From assembly GCA_947445035.1 (NCBI GenBank), contig CANFCK010000018.1, positions 31,873 to 95,872 on the forward strand: a DNA stretch of 64,000 nt, read 5' to 3'. Shown piece after piece: positions 8,534 through 17,738 of the stretch. Made by a program: the position numbers and the translations under genes. The first letter of the stretch is position 1. The number at the start of each line of letters is the position of its first letter. The stretch comes from Deltaproteobacteria bacterium (GTDB taxonomy: Bacteria > Myxococcota_A > UBA796 > SXON01). The notes below the pieces were generated by a model that was given only the letters and a program-made list of their open reading frames with translations, did not search any database and was not told the origin of the DNA.

Positions 8534-9501
8534 GGGACCCTCCTCAGGAGCGTCGAGGCGAGGACGATGTCGAGCAGCAAGAGGACGAGCGCCGGCCCAA
8601 GCGCACGGAGGAACAACTCGTCACGGTGGACATACTCCTTCACTTTCGCGGTCGACGGCTCCAACTCGTCGATGCGAGCGTACACCTCGGCGAGGGCGCG
8701 GGTGTCGGTCGCCCGGAAGTATTGGCCACCGGTGACCGACGCAATCCGGCCGAGCGTGCGCTCGTCCACCTCCGCTCCCCCGGCACTGAACATCCCGAGC
8801 AGACCGGCCCGAGCGCCGCTGGCGCCGACGCCGATGGTGTAAACCCGAATGCCCAACGCGGCGGCCGCTTCCGCGGCCTGCACCGGATCGATCTGGCCCG
8901 AGTTGGACTTGCCGTCGGTCACCAGGATGATGACCTTGCTCGGCGCCGTGAGTTCCTTGAGCCGCTTGGCCGACACCGCGATCGCGTCCCCAACCGCGGT
9001 GGCCGACTTTCCGGCCAGTCCGACCTCGAGCTGCCCGATGAAGTCGTTGAGGCCGACGTGATCGAGGGTAAGGGGCACCTGGGTGAAGGCTTCCTCACCG
9101 AAGACCACCAGGGCGATCCGGTCGTCGGGGCGTTGGTCCACGAACTCCGCCATGACGCGTTGACCAGCCTGCAGCCGCGTGAGCCGCGTGGCGCCCAGGC
9201 CCATGTCGTCCGCCTTCATCGAGCCCGACGTGTCCATCGCCAAGACGATGTCGACGCCTTCGCTCTCGCGTTCACTTTCGCGCGTCACCCGCTGGGGGCG
9301 TGCGAGGGCCAAAACCACCAGCAACAGCACCGCCGCCTGCAAAAGGGCGGGGAGCCAAGCGAGGCTCGACCGCAACGATCGCCCCCCGCGCATCGCCGCA
9401 AACGACGAGAATCTCAGGGCCCACGGGCGAAAAAGGCCCACGATCGGCAGCGCCGCGAGCGGGAGGGCCCAAAACCACAGCGGCGAGGCCCACTCAAGCA
9501 C
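8530..9501 (-). CDS. batA: BatA: membrane VWA-domain protein
   Basis: A 323-residue protein with an N-terminal membrane segment (SPLWFWALPLAALPIVGLF), a second at about 50-65, a von Willebrand A domain with MIDAS motif DTSGSMKADD, and a C-terminal membrane helix (ALGPALVLLLLDIVLAS). The topology puts the VWA domain outside the cytoplasmic membrane, as in BatA/BatB proteins that work with MoxR ATPases. The GTG at 9501 was preferred because it begins just before the conserved EWASPLWFW segment and overlaps the preceding gene's stop by eight bases. An earlier in-frame start would extend it into that gene with 13 residues of no conserved character. Confidence 0.88.
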   Translation of the reverse strand: MLEWASPLWFWALPLAALPIVGLFRPWALRFSSFAAMRGGRSLRSSLAWLPALLQAAVLLLVVLALARPQRVTRESERESEGVDIVLAMDTSGSMKADDMGLGATRLTRLQAGQRVMAEFVDQRPDDRIALVVFGEEAFTQVPLTLDHVGLNDFIGQLEVGLAGKSATAVGDAIAVSAKRLKELTAPSKVIILVTDGKSNSGQIDPVQAAEAAAALGIRVYTIGVGASGARAGLLGMFSAGGAEVDERTLGRIASVTGGQYFRATDTRALAEVYARIDELEPSTAKVKEYVHRDELFLRALGPALVLLLLDIVLASTLLRRVP

Positions 9502-10258
9502 GTCGCACCGGGCGGACAATCGCGTAGAAGTCGTGGTCAAGTCGGTCGAAGAGGTCGGCGTGCTCGGACCTTTCTGCGAATTTCACCAGGTCTGTGGCCG
9601 ATAGGAGCCGTCGGCCCGCGTCGAGTTCGGTCGCCGTGACGTACCCCGCGAGCACATCGAGAATTTCCCGCCGCGTCCGTTGCGGCGCGGGAAAATGCAA
9701 GTCGGCCTCGAGCCAGGAGCGGAAGATGTCCGACATCTGGCCGGCCACCTGGTCCGGAGGCAGGTCGTTTCTGGCGCGGAGGGCCACCCAAGCCCGGTGC
9801 GCGACGAGGTGAGCAGCCAGCGGTGCCGGCGGAGGCGGTACCGGCTTGAACCGCTTCCACGCCCAAACCGCCCCGATCGCGAGGGCTCCGACCGCGACAA
9901 CGGCCCCGAGGACCCAAGGCCACAGCGGCGGGGGCGGGGGCGGGAGCTGCCGCAGCTCGTCCATCGGGCCGCCGGTCGGACCGTCCACCCCAATGTCGAC
10001 GAAGAGCCGGACCGCGTCACCGGCAGGTGGAGAGACGCTCACGATGTAGCTGCCATCGGCACCAGAGAGCCCCCACTGCCCTTCGGACACCCCGGACACG
10101 ATGAGCCCGGTGTTGCCTTCGACCGTCGAGCCCGCCGTCGCATGCAACTCAATGGTGCCCCCCGACGCAGCCTTCCGCGCGTCCACGTAGACCGTGGCCG
10201 CCGGAGAATCAACGGGCGCCGGCGCCGGGCACCCCCAAAAAAGGAGGAATAACGCCAT
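9494..10258 (-). CDS. DUF4381-like membrane protein of the moxR-bat operon
   Basis: A 254-residue protein with a signal peptide and possible lipobox (LLFWGC near residue 10), a beta-rich extracytoplasmic segment (20-105), a Pro-rich spacer and one membrane helix (about 112-135). Its cytoplasmic domain resembles DUF4381 (ALRARNDLPPDQVAGQMSDI, then RRLLSATDLVKFAE). A DUF4381 protein commonly sits between the DUF58 and batA genes, exactly as here. It shares one base with the DUF58 stop (TGATG) and overlaps batA by eight bases. The presence of an added extracytoplasmic domain before the membrane helix is worth noting. Biochemical role unknown. Confidence 0.75.
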   Translation of the reverse strand: MALFLLFWGCPAPAPVDSPAATVYVDARKAASGGTIELHATAGSTVEGNTGLIVSGVSEGQWGLSGADGSYIVSVSPPAGDAVRLFVDIGVDGPTGGPMDELRQLPPPPPPLWPWVLGAVVAVGALAIGAVWAWKRFKPVPPPPAPLAAHLVAHRAWVALRARNDLPPDQVAGQMSDIFRSWLEADLHFPAPQRTRREILDVLAGYVTATELDAGRRLLSATDLVKFAERSEHADLFDRLDHDFYAIVRPVRRA

Positions 10259-11112
10259 CAGCGCGCCCGGAAATGGGTGTGCATGCGCTGGAAGGCGTCG
10301 TCAGCGGTGCTCACCGCGCTGACGCGCACGCCCAGTCGGCGCAAGTTGGCGAGCCGGCGTTCAACCGCGGCCTCGGCAACCCACCGACGCGCGTCCACCG
10401 TGCGGACCGCGCCCGTCTCGGCGTCGGCCACGGTGACCAGCCCGAGATCGGGGATCCCGGCTTCCGCGGGGTCGTGCACCAGAAAGGCGTGCACACGATG
10501 CCGCTTCTGGAGCACCCGGAGGGCGTCCACCCAGGTGTCGGGGCCGAGGAAGTCAGACACGATCACGACCGCGGCGCGCCGCTTGAGGACCGCCTGAGCC
10601 TTGACGATGGCCGCCTGGAGGTTGGTGCCTCGATCGCGTTGCACCGACTCGTAGACGGCGCGAATGACCGACCACGCGTGCCCCCTCGTCTTCCGAGGCG
10701 GCAGGTACTGCTCAACCCCGTCGGAGAACGTGATGAGGCCGACGCGGTCGCTGCTGCGGAGCGCAGCGTAGCTGAGCGCGCCCGCCACCCTCGCCATCTG
10801 TAGGCGCTTGTCGGTACGCCCGTCCCGCCCACCACCGCCGAACCGGACCGATCCCGACCGATCGACGATCAGCAGCATGGTCAGCTCCCGCTCCTCGCGA
10901 AACACCTTCAAAAAGGGGTCGCCCGTCCGCGCGGAGACGTTCCAATCGATGCGGCGAATGTCGTCGCCCGGACTGTACGGACGGACCTCTTCGAACTCCA
11001 TGCCGGAGCCCCGAAACGCCGAGCGGTACTCGCCCGCCAGGAGCGCATCGACGCGTCGGCCCACCTGGGCGTGAAGGCGGCCAATCTGGCGGAGCTCGTC
11101 GGGGGTCAGCAA
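10258..11112 (-). CDS. DUF58 domain protein (VWA-like fold) partnered with MoxR
   Basis: A 284-residue cytosolic protein. The segment with EFEEVRPYSPGDDIRRIDWN and the following FLKVFREERELTMLLIVDRS is the diagnostic DUF58 signature, and the rest follows a degenerate von Willebrand A fold (VDRSGS in place of a full MIDAS). DUF58 proteins almost always lie next to moxR and are thought to be client or adaptor proteins of the AAA+ ATPase. Here the ATG is nine bases after the moxR stop and the stop shares a base with the next gene. No membrane segment or signal peptide is seen. Confidence 0.92.
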   Translation of the reverse strand: MLTPDELRQIGRLHAQVGRRVDALLAGEYRSAFRGSGMEFEEVRPYSPGDDIRRIDWNVSARTGDPFLKVFREERELTMLLIVDRSGSVRFGGGGRDGRTDKRLQMARVAGALSYAALRSSDRVGLITFSDGVEQYLPPRKTRGHAWSVIRAVYESVQRDRGTNLQAAIVKAQAVLKRRAAVVIVSDFLGPDTWVDALRVLQKRHRVHAFLVHDPAEAGIPDLGLVTVADAETGAVRTVDARRWVAEAAVERRLANLRRLGVRVSAVSTADDAFQRMHTHFRAR

Positions 11113-11121
11113 GACCAGACC

Positions 11122-12117
11122 TCAGGGCGTCCGGACCGCGGCGAGCACCTCGCGCACGACCGCGTCCGCCGAGAGTCCCTCAGCCTCCGCCTCGTAGGTG
11201 AGCAGCAGGCGGTGCCTGAGCACGTCGGGCGCGATCTCCTTCACATCGTCCGGCGTGGCGAAGTCGCGACCGTCTAACAGCGCAATCGCGCGTGCCGCCG
11301 CGGCGAGCGAGATGGTGGCGCGCGGCGAAGCCCCGTACTGCACAAATCGCGCAAGCCGCGTCGAGATCGTCCCCGGCTGCCGCGTGGCGTGGACCAGACC
11401 GACGATGTAGTTTTGAAGCACCGGCTTGAGTGTCACGCGCCGACAAAGCGACTGGAGCTCAAGCAGTCGCGACGGCGTAAGCACGGCGCCGACCCGCTCC
11501 ACCGGTCGGCTGCTGCGTTCCAAGATCAGTCGCTCCTCGTCCTGCGAAGGGTAGGTCACCAAGAGCTTCATCATGAAGCGGTCGACCTGCGCTTCGGGTA
11601 GCGGGTAGGTGCCCTCCTGCTCAATCGGATTTTGGGTGGCGAGCACCAGAAAGGGGGCTGGAAGCAGGTGTGTCTCATCAGCGAGCGTCACCTGACGCTC
11701 CTGCATCGCTTCGAGCAGCGCGCTCTGAACCTTGGCGGGTGCGCGGTTGATCTCGTCGGCCAGAACGATATTCGCAAAGATCGGGCCCTTCTTCGTGGTG
11801 AAGCTCATTTCCCGGGGGTTGTAGATCTGGGTGCCGACCAGGTCCGCGGGAAGCAGGTCCGGGGTGAACTGGATGCGGGCAAAGCTGCCCGCAATCGCAC
11901 CCGCCAGGGCTTTGATGGCCGTCGTCTTGGCCAGTCCCGGCACCCCTTCCACCAGCAGGTGGCCGTCGGCCAGGAGCGCCACGAGCATTCTATCGACCAG
12001 GTACCGCTGGCCGACGAGCACCCGGCCGACCTCCGTCCGGACGCGGGCCACCTCTGCCGCGGCTACCGCGATCTCGCTTTCACTCGGCGGCGCCGCCACC
12101 CCAGATTCGTTGGACAC
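11122..12117 (-). CDS. moxR: MoxR family AAA+ ATPase
   Basis: A 331-residue AAA+ ATPase. Walker A is GVPGLAKTT (about residues 58-66), Walker B is the DEIN segment of LADEINRAPAKVQSALLEAM, and sensor 1 falls in ATQNPIEQEGTYPLPEAQ, all typical of MoxR. A C-terminal lid domain follows (SPRATISLAAAARAIALLDG). MoxR ATPases act as chaperones for metal insertion or assembly of complexes together with VWA proteins; here the partners are the DUF58, BatA and BatB proteins encoded downstream. The GTG start is preceded by a strong GGAGGAG, and this gene heads an apparent operon of at least eight genes running to 3869. Confidence 0.95.
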   Translation of the reverse strand: MSNESGVAAPPSESEIAVAAAEVARVRTEVGRVLVGQRYLVDRMLVALLADGHLLVEGVPGLAKTTAIKALAGAIAGSFARIQFTPDLLPADLVGTQIYNPREMSFTTKKGPIFANIVLADEINRAPAKVQSALLEAMQERQVTLADETHLLPAPFLVLATQNPIEQEGTYPLPEAQVDRFMMKLLVTYPSQDEERLILERSSRPVERVGAVLTPSRLLELQSLCRRVTLKPVLQNYIVGLVHATRQPGTISTRLARFVQYGASPRATISLAAAARAIALLDGRDFATPDDVKEIAPDVLRHRLLLTYEAEAEGLSADAVVREVLAAVRTP

Positions 12118-12182
12118 GGCCTCTCCTCCCGCCGACCTTTAGCGCGGTGGCGGCCTGCTGACGCCGCCGCTGTGACAGGCGT

Positions 12183-13292
12183 TTACGACCCGAAGCCCTT
12201 GAAGACCGCTCCCCAGAAGCTCCGGTCGCGGATCTTGACTCCTTGGACCTTGGCCAGGTCGCGGAGGAGCTCCTCCTCGCGCGTCGACAACTGTCGGGGC
12301 ACATCCACCACCAGCTGCACCAGCTGGTCGCCGCGGCCGCGCCCGTGAATCGCCACGACGCCCTTCCCCCGCATGGTGATGACCTTTCCTGAGGGTGTGC
12401 CGTGTTCGATCGCCACCGTCTCATCGCCGTCGACGGTCGGCACGACCAGCTCACCACCGAGGACCGCGAGCACGTACGGGATGGGGCGTCGAACGATGAT
12501 GTTCGTCGCATCGCGCTTGAATACGTCGTGCTCCGCAACGCGGATGGTGACGTATAGATCACCGGAAGGGCCGCCAGGTTCCCCCGCCTCTCCCTTACCG
12601 GTCAAGCGAAGCTGCATGCCCTCGTCCACCCCGGCGGGGATGTTCACCTTCAGCTTCTCTTCGCGCCGCGTCCGCCCGCTGCCGGTGCATCCGCCGCAGG
12701 GGTCACGAACGACCTTCCCTCGGCCGTTGCACGCGGGGCAGACGGTACGAATGCGGAGGAACATCTGCGCCTGTTGAATCACCTCGCCGGCACCCCGACA
12801 GGTCCCACAGGTTTGGGGCTCCGATCCGGCCCGCGCGCCCGTGCCGGAGCATTGCTGGCAGGCGTCGTGCTTCGGGTAGCTGATCTCCTTCTCGACGCCC
12901 TTGACCGCCTCAAGGAACTCGACCGTCAGCGGATACTCAAGATCGGCTCCCCGACGCGGACCGCGCTGCCCACCCCCACCCCGGAATCCGAAAAGATCCC
13001 CGAAAATGTCGGCGAAATGACTGAAGACCTCGTCCGAGCTCTGGAACCCGCTGTTCATTCCGGCGCCGCGCAGGCCCTCGTGGCCGAAGCGGTCGTACAT
13101 CTGCCGCTTCTGCTCATCCCCGAGAATCTCGTAGCCCTCCGCGACCTCCTTGAACCGGGTCTCGGCGTCTTTGTCCCCCGGATTCTTGTCCGGATGCAAC
13201 TTCATGGCGAGGGCGCGAAAGGCCTTCTTGATCTCGGCCTGAGAGGCGTCCCGGGCTACGCCCAGAACCTCGTAGTAGTCGCGCTTCGCCAT
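12183..13292 (-). CDS. dnaJ: Molecular chaperone DnaJ (Hsp40)
   Basis: A 369-residue type I DnaJ. The J domain (1-70) includes the HPD motif in MKLHPDKNPG. A Gly/Phe-rich stretch follows (FGFRGGGGQRG), then a zinc domain with four CxxCxGxG repeats (CQQCSGTG, CGTCRGAG, CPACNGRG, CGGCTGSG), then the C-terminal substrate-binding domains. It stimulates DnaK ATPase activity and delivers unfolded clients. The ATG has a GAGGA ribosome binding site and lies four bases after the dnaK stop, so the two form an operon. Length and domain order are standard. Confidence 0.97.
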   Translation of the reverse strand: MAKRDYYEVLGVARDASQAEIKKAFRALAMKLHPDKNPGDKDAETRFKEVAEGYEILGDEQKRQMYDRFGHEGLRGAGMNSGFQSSDEVFSHFADIFGDLFGFRGGGGQRGPRRGADLEYPLTVEFLEAVKGVEKEISYPKHDACQQCSGTGARAGSEPQTCGTCRGAGEVIQQAQMFLRIRTVCPACNGRGKVVRDPCGGCTGSGRTRREEKLKVNIPAGVDEGMQLRLTGKGEAGEPGGPSGDLYVTIRVAEHDVFKRDATNIIVRRPIPYVLAVLGGELVVPTVDGDETVAIEHGTPSGKVITMRGKGVVAIHGRGRGDQLVQLVVDVPRQLSTREEELLRDLAKVQGVKIRDRSFWGAVFKGFGS

Positions 13293-13296
13293 CGGC

Positions 13297-15192
13297 TCAG
13301 GTTTCCTCGAAGTCGGCGTCGATCACGTCGTCGCGCTTTGCGCCGCCGTTGGGCGGAGGGCTTCCTGCCGGAGCACCATCCGGGGCGGCGCCGGGTGCAC
13401 TGTAGGCCGCCTCTCCCATCTTCATACTCGCCGCCTGCAGCTTGTCGAAGGCACCCTTGAGTCGGGTGGCATCGTCACTGTCCAAGGCGCTCCGCGCCTC
13501 GCCGAGTGCCTCCTCGACGCTACTGACTTCGGCCGCCGGCATCTTGTCCTTGCTCTCGCGAAGGAGCTTGTCCACCTGATAGACAATATTATCCAGGTTG
13601 TTCCTTGCCTCGATGGTCTCCCGACGCGCCTTGTCGCCCGTTTCGTTCGCGGCCGCTTCTTTGACCAGCCGCTCGACGTCGTCCTTGGAAAGGCCACCGG
13701 AGGTCTGGATGGTCACCCGTTGCTCACGCCCGGTGGCCTTGTCCTTGGCCTTGACGTTCACAATCCCGTTGGCGTCGATGTCGAACGTCACCTCCACTTG
13801 GGGGGTGCCGCGGGGCGCGTGGGCGATGCCGTCCAGACGGAAATTGGCGAGCGACCGGTTGTCCTTCGCAAGCGGGCGTTCGCCCTGGTACACCTGCACG
13901 TCGACCGCGGTCTGGCCGTCCGCGGCCGTGGAAAACGTTTCGCTCTTGGAAACCGGAATCGTGGTGTTGCGCGCGATGAGGACCGTCAGCACGCCGCCGA
14001 GCGTTTCGATGCCGAGCGAGAGCGGGGTCACGTCGAGCAGCAGCATGTCCGTCACGTCGCCGCCCAAGACTCCGCCCTGCACCGCAGCACCGAGAGCAAC
14101 GACCTCATCAGGGTTGACCGAACGATTCGGTTCACGACCGAACAACTTCTTCACTTTCTCCTGCACCATCGGGATGCGGGTGCTTCCGCCGACGAGCACG
14201 ACCTCGTGGATCTCCGACGGGGTCAGCTTGGCGTCCTTGAGCGCCTGCCGACAGGGCTCCATGGTGCGTTCGATCACCGCCTCGATCATCTGCTCGAAGC
14301 GGCTGCGGGCCAGGGTGCGCTCCAAGTGTTTGGCGCCCGTCGCATCGCCGGCGAGGAACGGAAGGCTGACCTGCGTGCTCAAGCTAGAGCTAAGCTCGAT
14401 CTTCGCCTTCTCGGCCGCGTCCTTGAGGCGCTGAAGGATCATCTTGTCGTTGCTGACGTCGATCCCGGTGTCCGACTTGAACTCCTTGGCGAGCCAGTCG
14501 ATCAGCAGGTTGTCGATGTCGTCACCGCCGAGGTGGGTGTCGCCTGCGGTGGACCGAACCTCGACGATATTTTCGCCGACGTCGAGCACCGACACGTCGA
14601 ACGTGCCACCGCCAAAGTCGTACACGACGATGGTCTGGTCCTTCTTCTTCTTGTCGAAGCCATAGGCCAGCGCCGCCGCGGTGGGCTCGTTGATGATACG
14701 CTTGACGTCAAGCCCGGCGATACGGCCGGCGTCCTTTGTCGCCTGCCGCTGGGCGTCATTGAAGTACGCGGGCACCGTGATGACCGCCTCGGTCACCGCC
14801 TCGCCGAGGTAACGCTCGGCCTCCCGCTTGAGCTTCTGCAAAATCATCGCGCTGACTTCCGGGGCGCTGAACTCCTTACCGTCGATGTCGACGCGCGGGG
14901 CGCCATCACTGCCGCGAACCATCTTGTAAGGCACCCGCTTGCCCTCTTTCTCAGCCTCCTCCCAACGTAATCCCATGAATCGCTTGATGGAGTACACGGT
15001 GCGAGTGGGGTGCAGCATCGCCTGCCGACGCGCCGTGGCGCCCACCAGTCGTTCGCTGTCTTTGCCGAAGCCGACCACCGACGGCGTGGTCCTCCCCCCT
15101 TCTTCGTTGATGATGACGGTCGGCGAGTCGCCTTCCATGATGGCCACGACCGAATTGGTGGTGCCGAGGTCGATCCCGATAATCTTGCCCAT
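13297..15192 (-). CDS. dnaK: Molecular chaperone DnaK (Hsp70)
   Basis: A 631-residue Hsp70 beginning [18 protein letters not shown], the invariant start of the nucleotide-binding domain. Further signatures are [15 protein letters not shown] and [14 protein letters not shown]. The substrate-binding domain follows from about 385, and the tail ends in the usual acidic DVIDADFEE. The ATG at 15192 was chosen over an in-frame codon at 15276 because it gives the universal N-terminus and has GGAG about ten bases upstream. dnaJ follows directly; no grpE or hrcA is in view. The region upstream separates it divergently from the groESL operon. Confidence 0.97.
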   Translation of the reverse strand: MGKIIGIDLGTTNSVVAIMEGDSPTVIINEEGGRTTPSVVGFGKDSERLVGATARRQAMLHPTRTVYSIKRFMGLRWEEAEKEGKRVPYKMVRGSDGAPRVDIDGKEFSAPEVSAMILQKLKREAERYLGEAVTEAVITVPAYFNDAQRQATKDAGRIAGLDVKRIINEPTAAALAYGFDKKKKDQTIVVYDFGGGTFDVSVLDVGENIVEVRSTAGDTHLGGDDIDNLLIDWLAKEFKSDTGIDVSNDKMILQRLKDAAEKAKIELSSSLSTQVSLPFLAGDATGAKHLERTLARSRFEQMIEAVIERTMEPCRQALKDAKLTPSEIHEVVLVGGSTRIPMVQEKVKKLFGREPNRSVNPDEVVALGAAVQGGVLGGDVTDMLLLDVTPLSLGIETLGGVLTVLIARNTTIPVSKSETFSTAADGQTAVDVQVYQGERPLAKDNRSLANFRLDGIAHAPRGTPQVEVTFDIDANGIVNVKAKDKATGREQRVTIQTSGGLSKDDVERLVKEAAANETGDKARRETIEARNNLDNIVYQVDKLLRESKDKMPAAEVSSVEEALGEARSALDSDDATRLKGAFDKLQAASMKMGEAAYSAPGAAPDGAPAGSPPPNGGAKRDDVIDADFEET

Positions 15193-15450
15193 TGCAGGAC
15201 TCCGCGCGGTTCCGCCACCGCAAAACTCAGTTTCTATGCGTGCATTCGAATCGACGCCCAAGGCGCGGGCGAGCACCGCGAAACGCTAATCCCCGAATCC
15301 CCTCCGTCAAGCGCCGGCCGCCCGCGCCGCCGTTTCCAACGCATTCGATAGGCCCCGCGGCCGCGCAGACAATGGGGCACTGCCAGTCCGCCGGACAGCG
15401 CGGTCGTGGACAGTCGGACATACGGGTGAAAAGTGACCCTTCTACCTATA
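15193..15450. other. Noncoding region upstream of dnaK (dnaK leader and divergent control region)
   Basis: About 260 bases with no convincing gene; the open frames here lack ribosome binding sites and recognisable products. On the minus strand it must hold the dnaK promoter and leader. A possible weak promoter is TTGGGC, a 17-base spacer, then CATAGA, ending about 40 bases before the dnaK start, but the match is poor. No CIRCE inverted repeat and no good sigma-32-type promoter was found. Its right-hand end carries GGACA repeats described separately. Confidence 0.5.
15386..15420 (+). promoter_or_regulatory. GGACA repeat cluster, possible enhancer-binding-protein site
   Basis: A perfect 11-base palindrome GTCCGCCGGAC at 15386-15396 is followed by two more GGACA units (15408-15412 and 15416-15420) in the same orientation. 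The palindrome centre is about 86 bases upstream of the start site expected for the sigma-54 promoter at 15451, a usual position for bacterial enhancer-binding proteins. The repeats are seen directly; the regulatory role is inferred from position only, and no specific regulator can be named. Confidence 0.35.
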
Positions 15451-15466
15451 TGGCACGCCTCTTGCT
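15451..15466 (+). promoter_or_regulatory. Sigma-54 (RpoN) -24/-12 promoter
   Basis: TGGCACG at 15451-15457, a four-base spacer and TTGCT at 15462-15466 match the RpoN consensus TGGCACG-N4-TTGCW at every core position, including the essential GG (-24) and GC (-12). With C15465 as -12, transcription should begin at about 15477. No protein-coding gene follows within the next 230 bases; instead a long perfect hairpin and a rho-independent terminator follow. Such promoters need an ATP-dependent activator bound upstream. Confidence 0.8.
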
Positions 15467-15476
15467 ACCGAGCACG

Positions 15477-15591
15477 GCGTCCCGGCGTGGGGCGCTCGTC
15501 TTCAAAACCAAAATATCCGTGCCCTGACCCAACTACGCCCCACGCCGGGACTCCACCGCCGCCGGAATCCCCTGGCGGCGGTTTTCTTTTT
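15477..15591 (+). ncRNA. Candidate sigma-54-dependent small structured RNA
   Basis: Between the sigma-54 promoter and a rho-independent terminator lies a roughly 115-base segment with no open frame of note. Bases 15479-15494 and 15536-15551 are perfectly complementary over 16 bases, enclosing a 41-base loop whose middle (about 15500-15517) is A-rich and probably single-stranded. The stem would begin at about the third transcribed base. A terminator hairpin follows almost immediately. Promoter, structured body and terminator therefore line up as one compact transcription unit. Known biology offers a precedent in Pxr, a sigma-54-dependent developmental sRNA of Myxococcus xanthus, but homology to Pxr is not claimed here. 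Target and function are unknown. Confidence 0.7.
15555..15591 (+). terminator. Rho-independent terminator of the candidate small RNA
   Basis: Nine-base perfect stem ACCGCCGCC (15555-15563) with GGCGGCGGT (15574-15582), ten-base loop, followed by TTTCTTTTT. This is a textbook intrinsic terminator on the plus strand. It lies upstream of the groES promoter, so it separates the small RNA unit from groESL. Confidence 0.85.
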
Positions 15592-15602
15592 GGCCCCGGC
15601 GG

Positions 15603-15631
15603 TTGACACCCCGGTGGCCCGTGCGTAATCC
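15603..15631 (+). promoter_or_regulatory. Probable sigma-70-type promoter of groESL
   Basis: TTGACA at 15603-15608 is a perfect -35 element; after a 17-base spacer comes TAATCC (15626-15631), which matches three of six -10 consensus positions. Transcription from it would start near 15638 and give a leader of about 73 bases before groES. A second weaker possibility is TTGGCG at 15651 with an AT-rich -10 near 15676. No CIRCE operator is present between here and the start codon. Confidence 0.55.
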
Positions 15632-15670
15632 CCTCCCCGCTCCAGGCGGCTTGGCGTGCGCCAGTGGTCC

Positions 15671-15705
15671 GCTCCTAATAATCTTAAAGCTACAAACATA
15701 GGAGT
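15671..15705 (+). promoter_or_regulatory. Leader hairpin sequestering the groES ribosome binding site
   Basis: The groES Shine-Dalgarno sequence lies in TAGGAG (15699-15704), six bases before the ATG. It is perfectly complementary to CTCCTA at 15672-15677, with a G-U pair extending it (15671-15705) and a 21-base AT-rich loop. A weak hairpin over the ribosome binding site of a heat-shock gene is the layout of an RNA thermometer. The stem is short, so this is only a candidate, and it requires transcription to begin upstream of 15671. Confidence 0.4.
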
Positions 15706-15710
15706 TCGAA

Positions 15711-15998
15711 ATGAGCTTCCGTCCCCTCTACGATCGTGTCCTTGTCAAGCGCGTCACCGCCGAACAGAAAACGGCGGGCGGCCTGATCATCCCCGACTCC
15801 GCGAAAGAAAAGCCGCAGGAGGCGTTGGTCATGGCGGTCGGAAACGGCCGGGTGCTCGAGGGCGGAGCGATCCGCGCCATGAGCGTCAACGTGGGCGACA
15901 AGATCCTCTTCGGAAAGTACACCGGCGACGAACTCAAGCTCGAAGGCGAGGAGATGCTCATTCTCCGCGAAGAAGACATCCTCGCGGTCCTTTCCTAA
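15711..15998 (+). CDS. groES: Co-chaperonin GroES (Hsp10)
   Basis: A 95-residue protein with the usual length and motifs: [12 protein letters not shown] at the start, the mobile loop [19 protein letters not shown] that docks on GroEL, and the closing segment [16 protein letters not shown]. It caps the GroEL folding chamber. The ATG is preceded by AGGAG at good spacing, and groEL starts 33 bases downstream, the standard operon. Expression is likely heat-inducible, possibly at the leader hairpin since no CIRCE element is seen. Confidence 0.97.
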   Translation: MSFRPLYDRVLVKRVTAEQKTAGGLIIPDSAKEKPQEALVMAVGNGRVLEGGAIRAMSVNVGDKILFGKYTGDELKLEGEEMLILREEDILAVLS

Positions 15999-17705
<1,707 letters not shown>

Positions 17706-17738
17706 ACCGGTTAGGGCGCGGGCCCTCCCACAGGCGCC

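Noticed and set aside
15193..15276. N-terminal extension of DnaK from an upstream in-frame codon
   Set aside because: It would add 28 residues before the invariant [12 protein letters not shown] start and lacks a ribosome binding site; ATG 15192 has GGAG upstream.
15592..15710. CIRCE operator upstream of groES
   Set aside because: No TTAGCACTC-N9-GAGTGCTAA-like inverted repeat is present.
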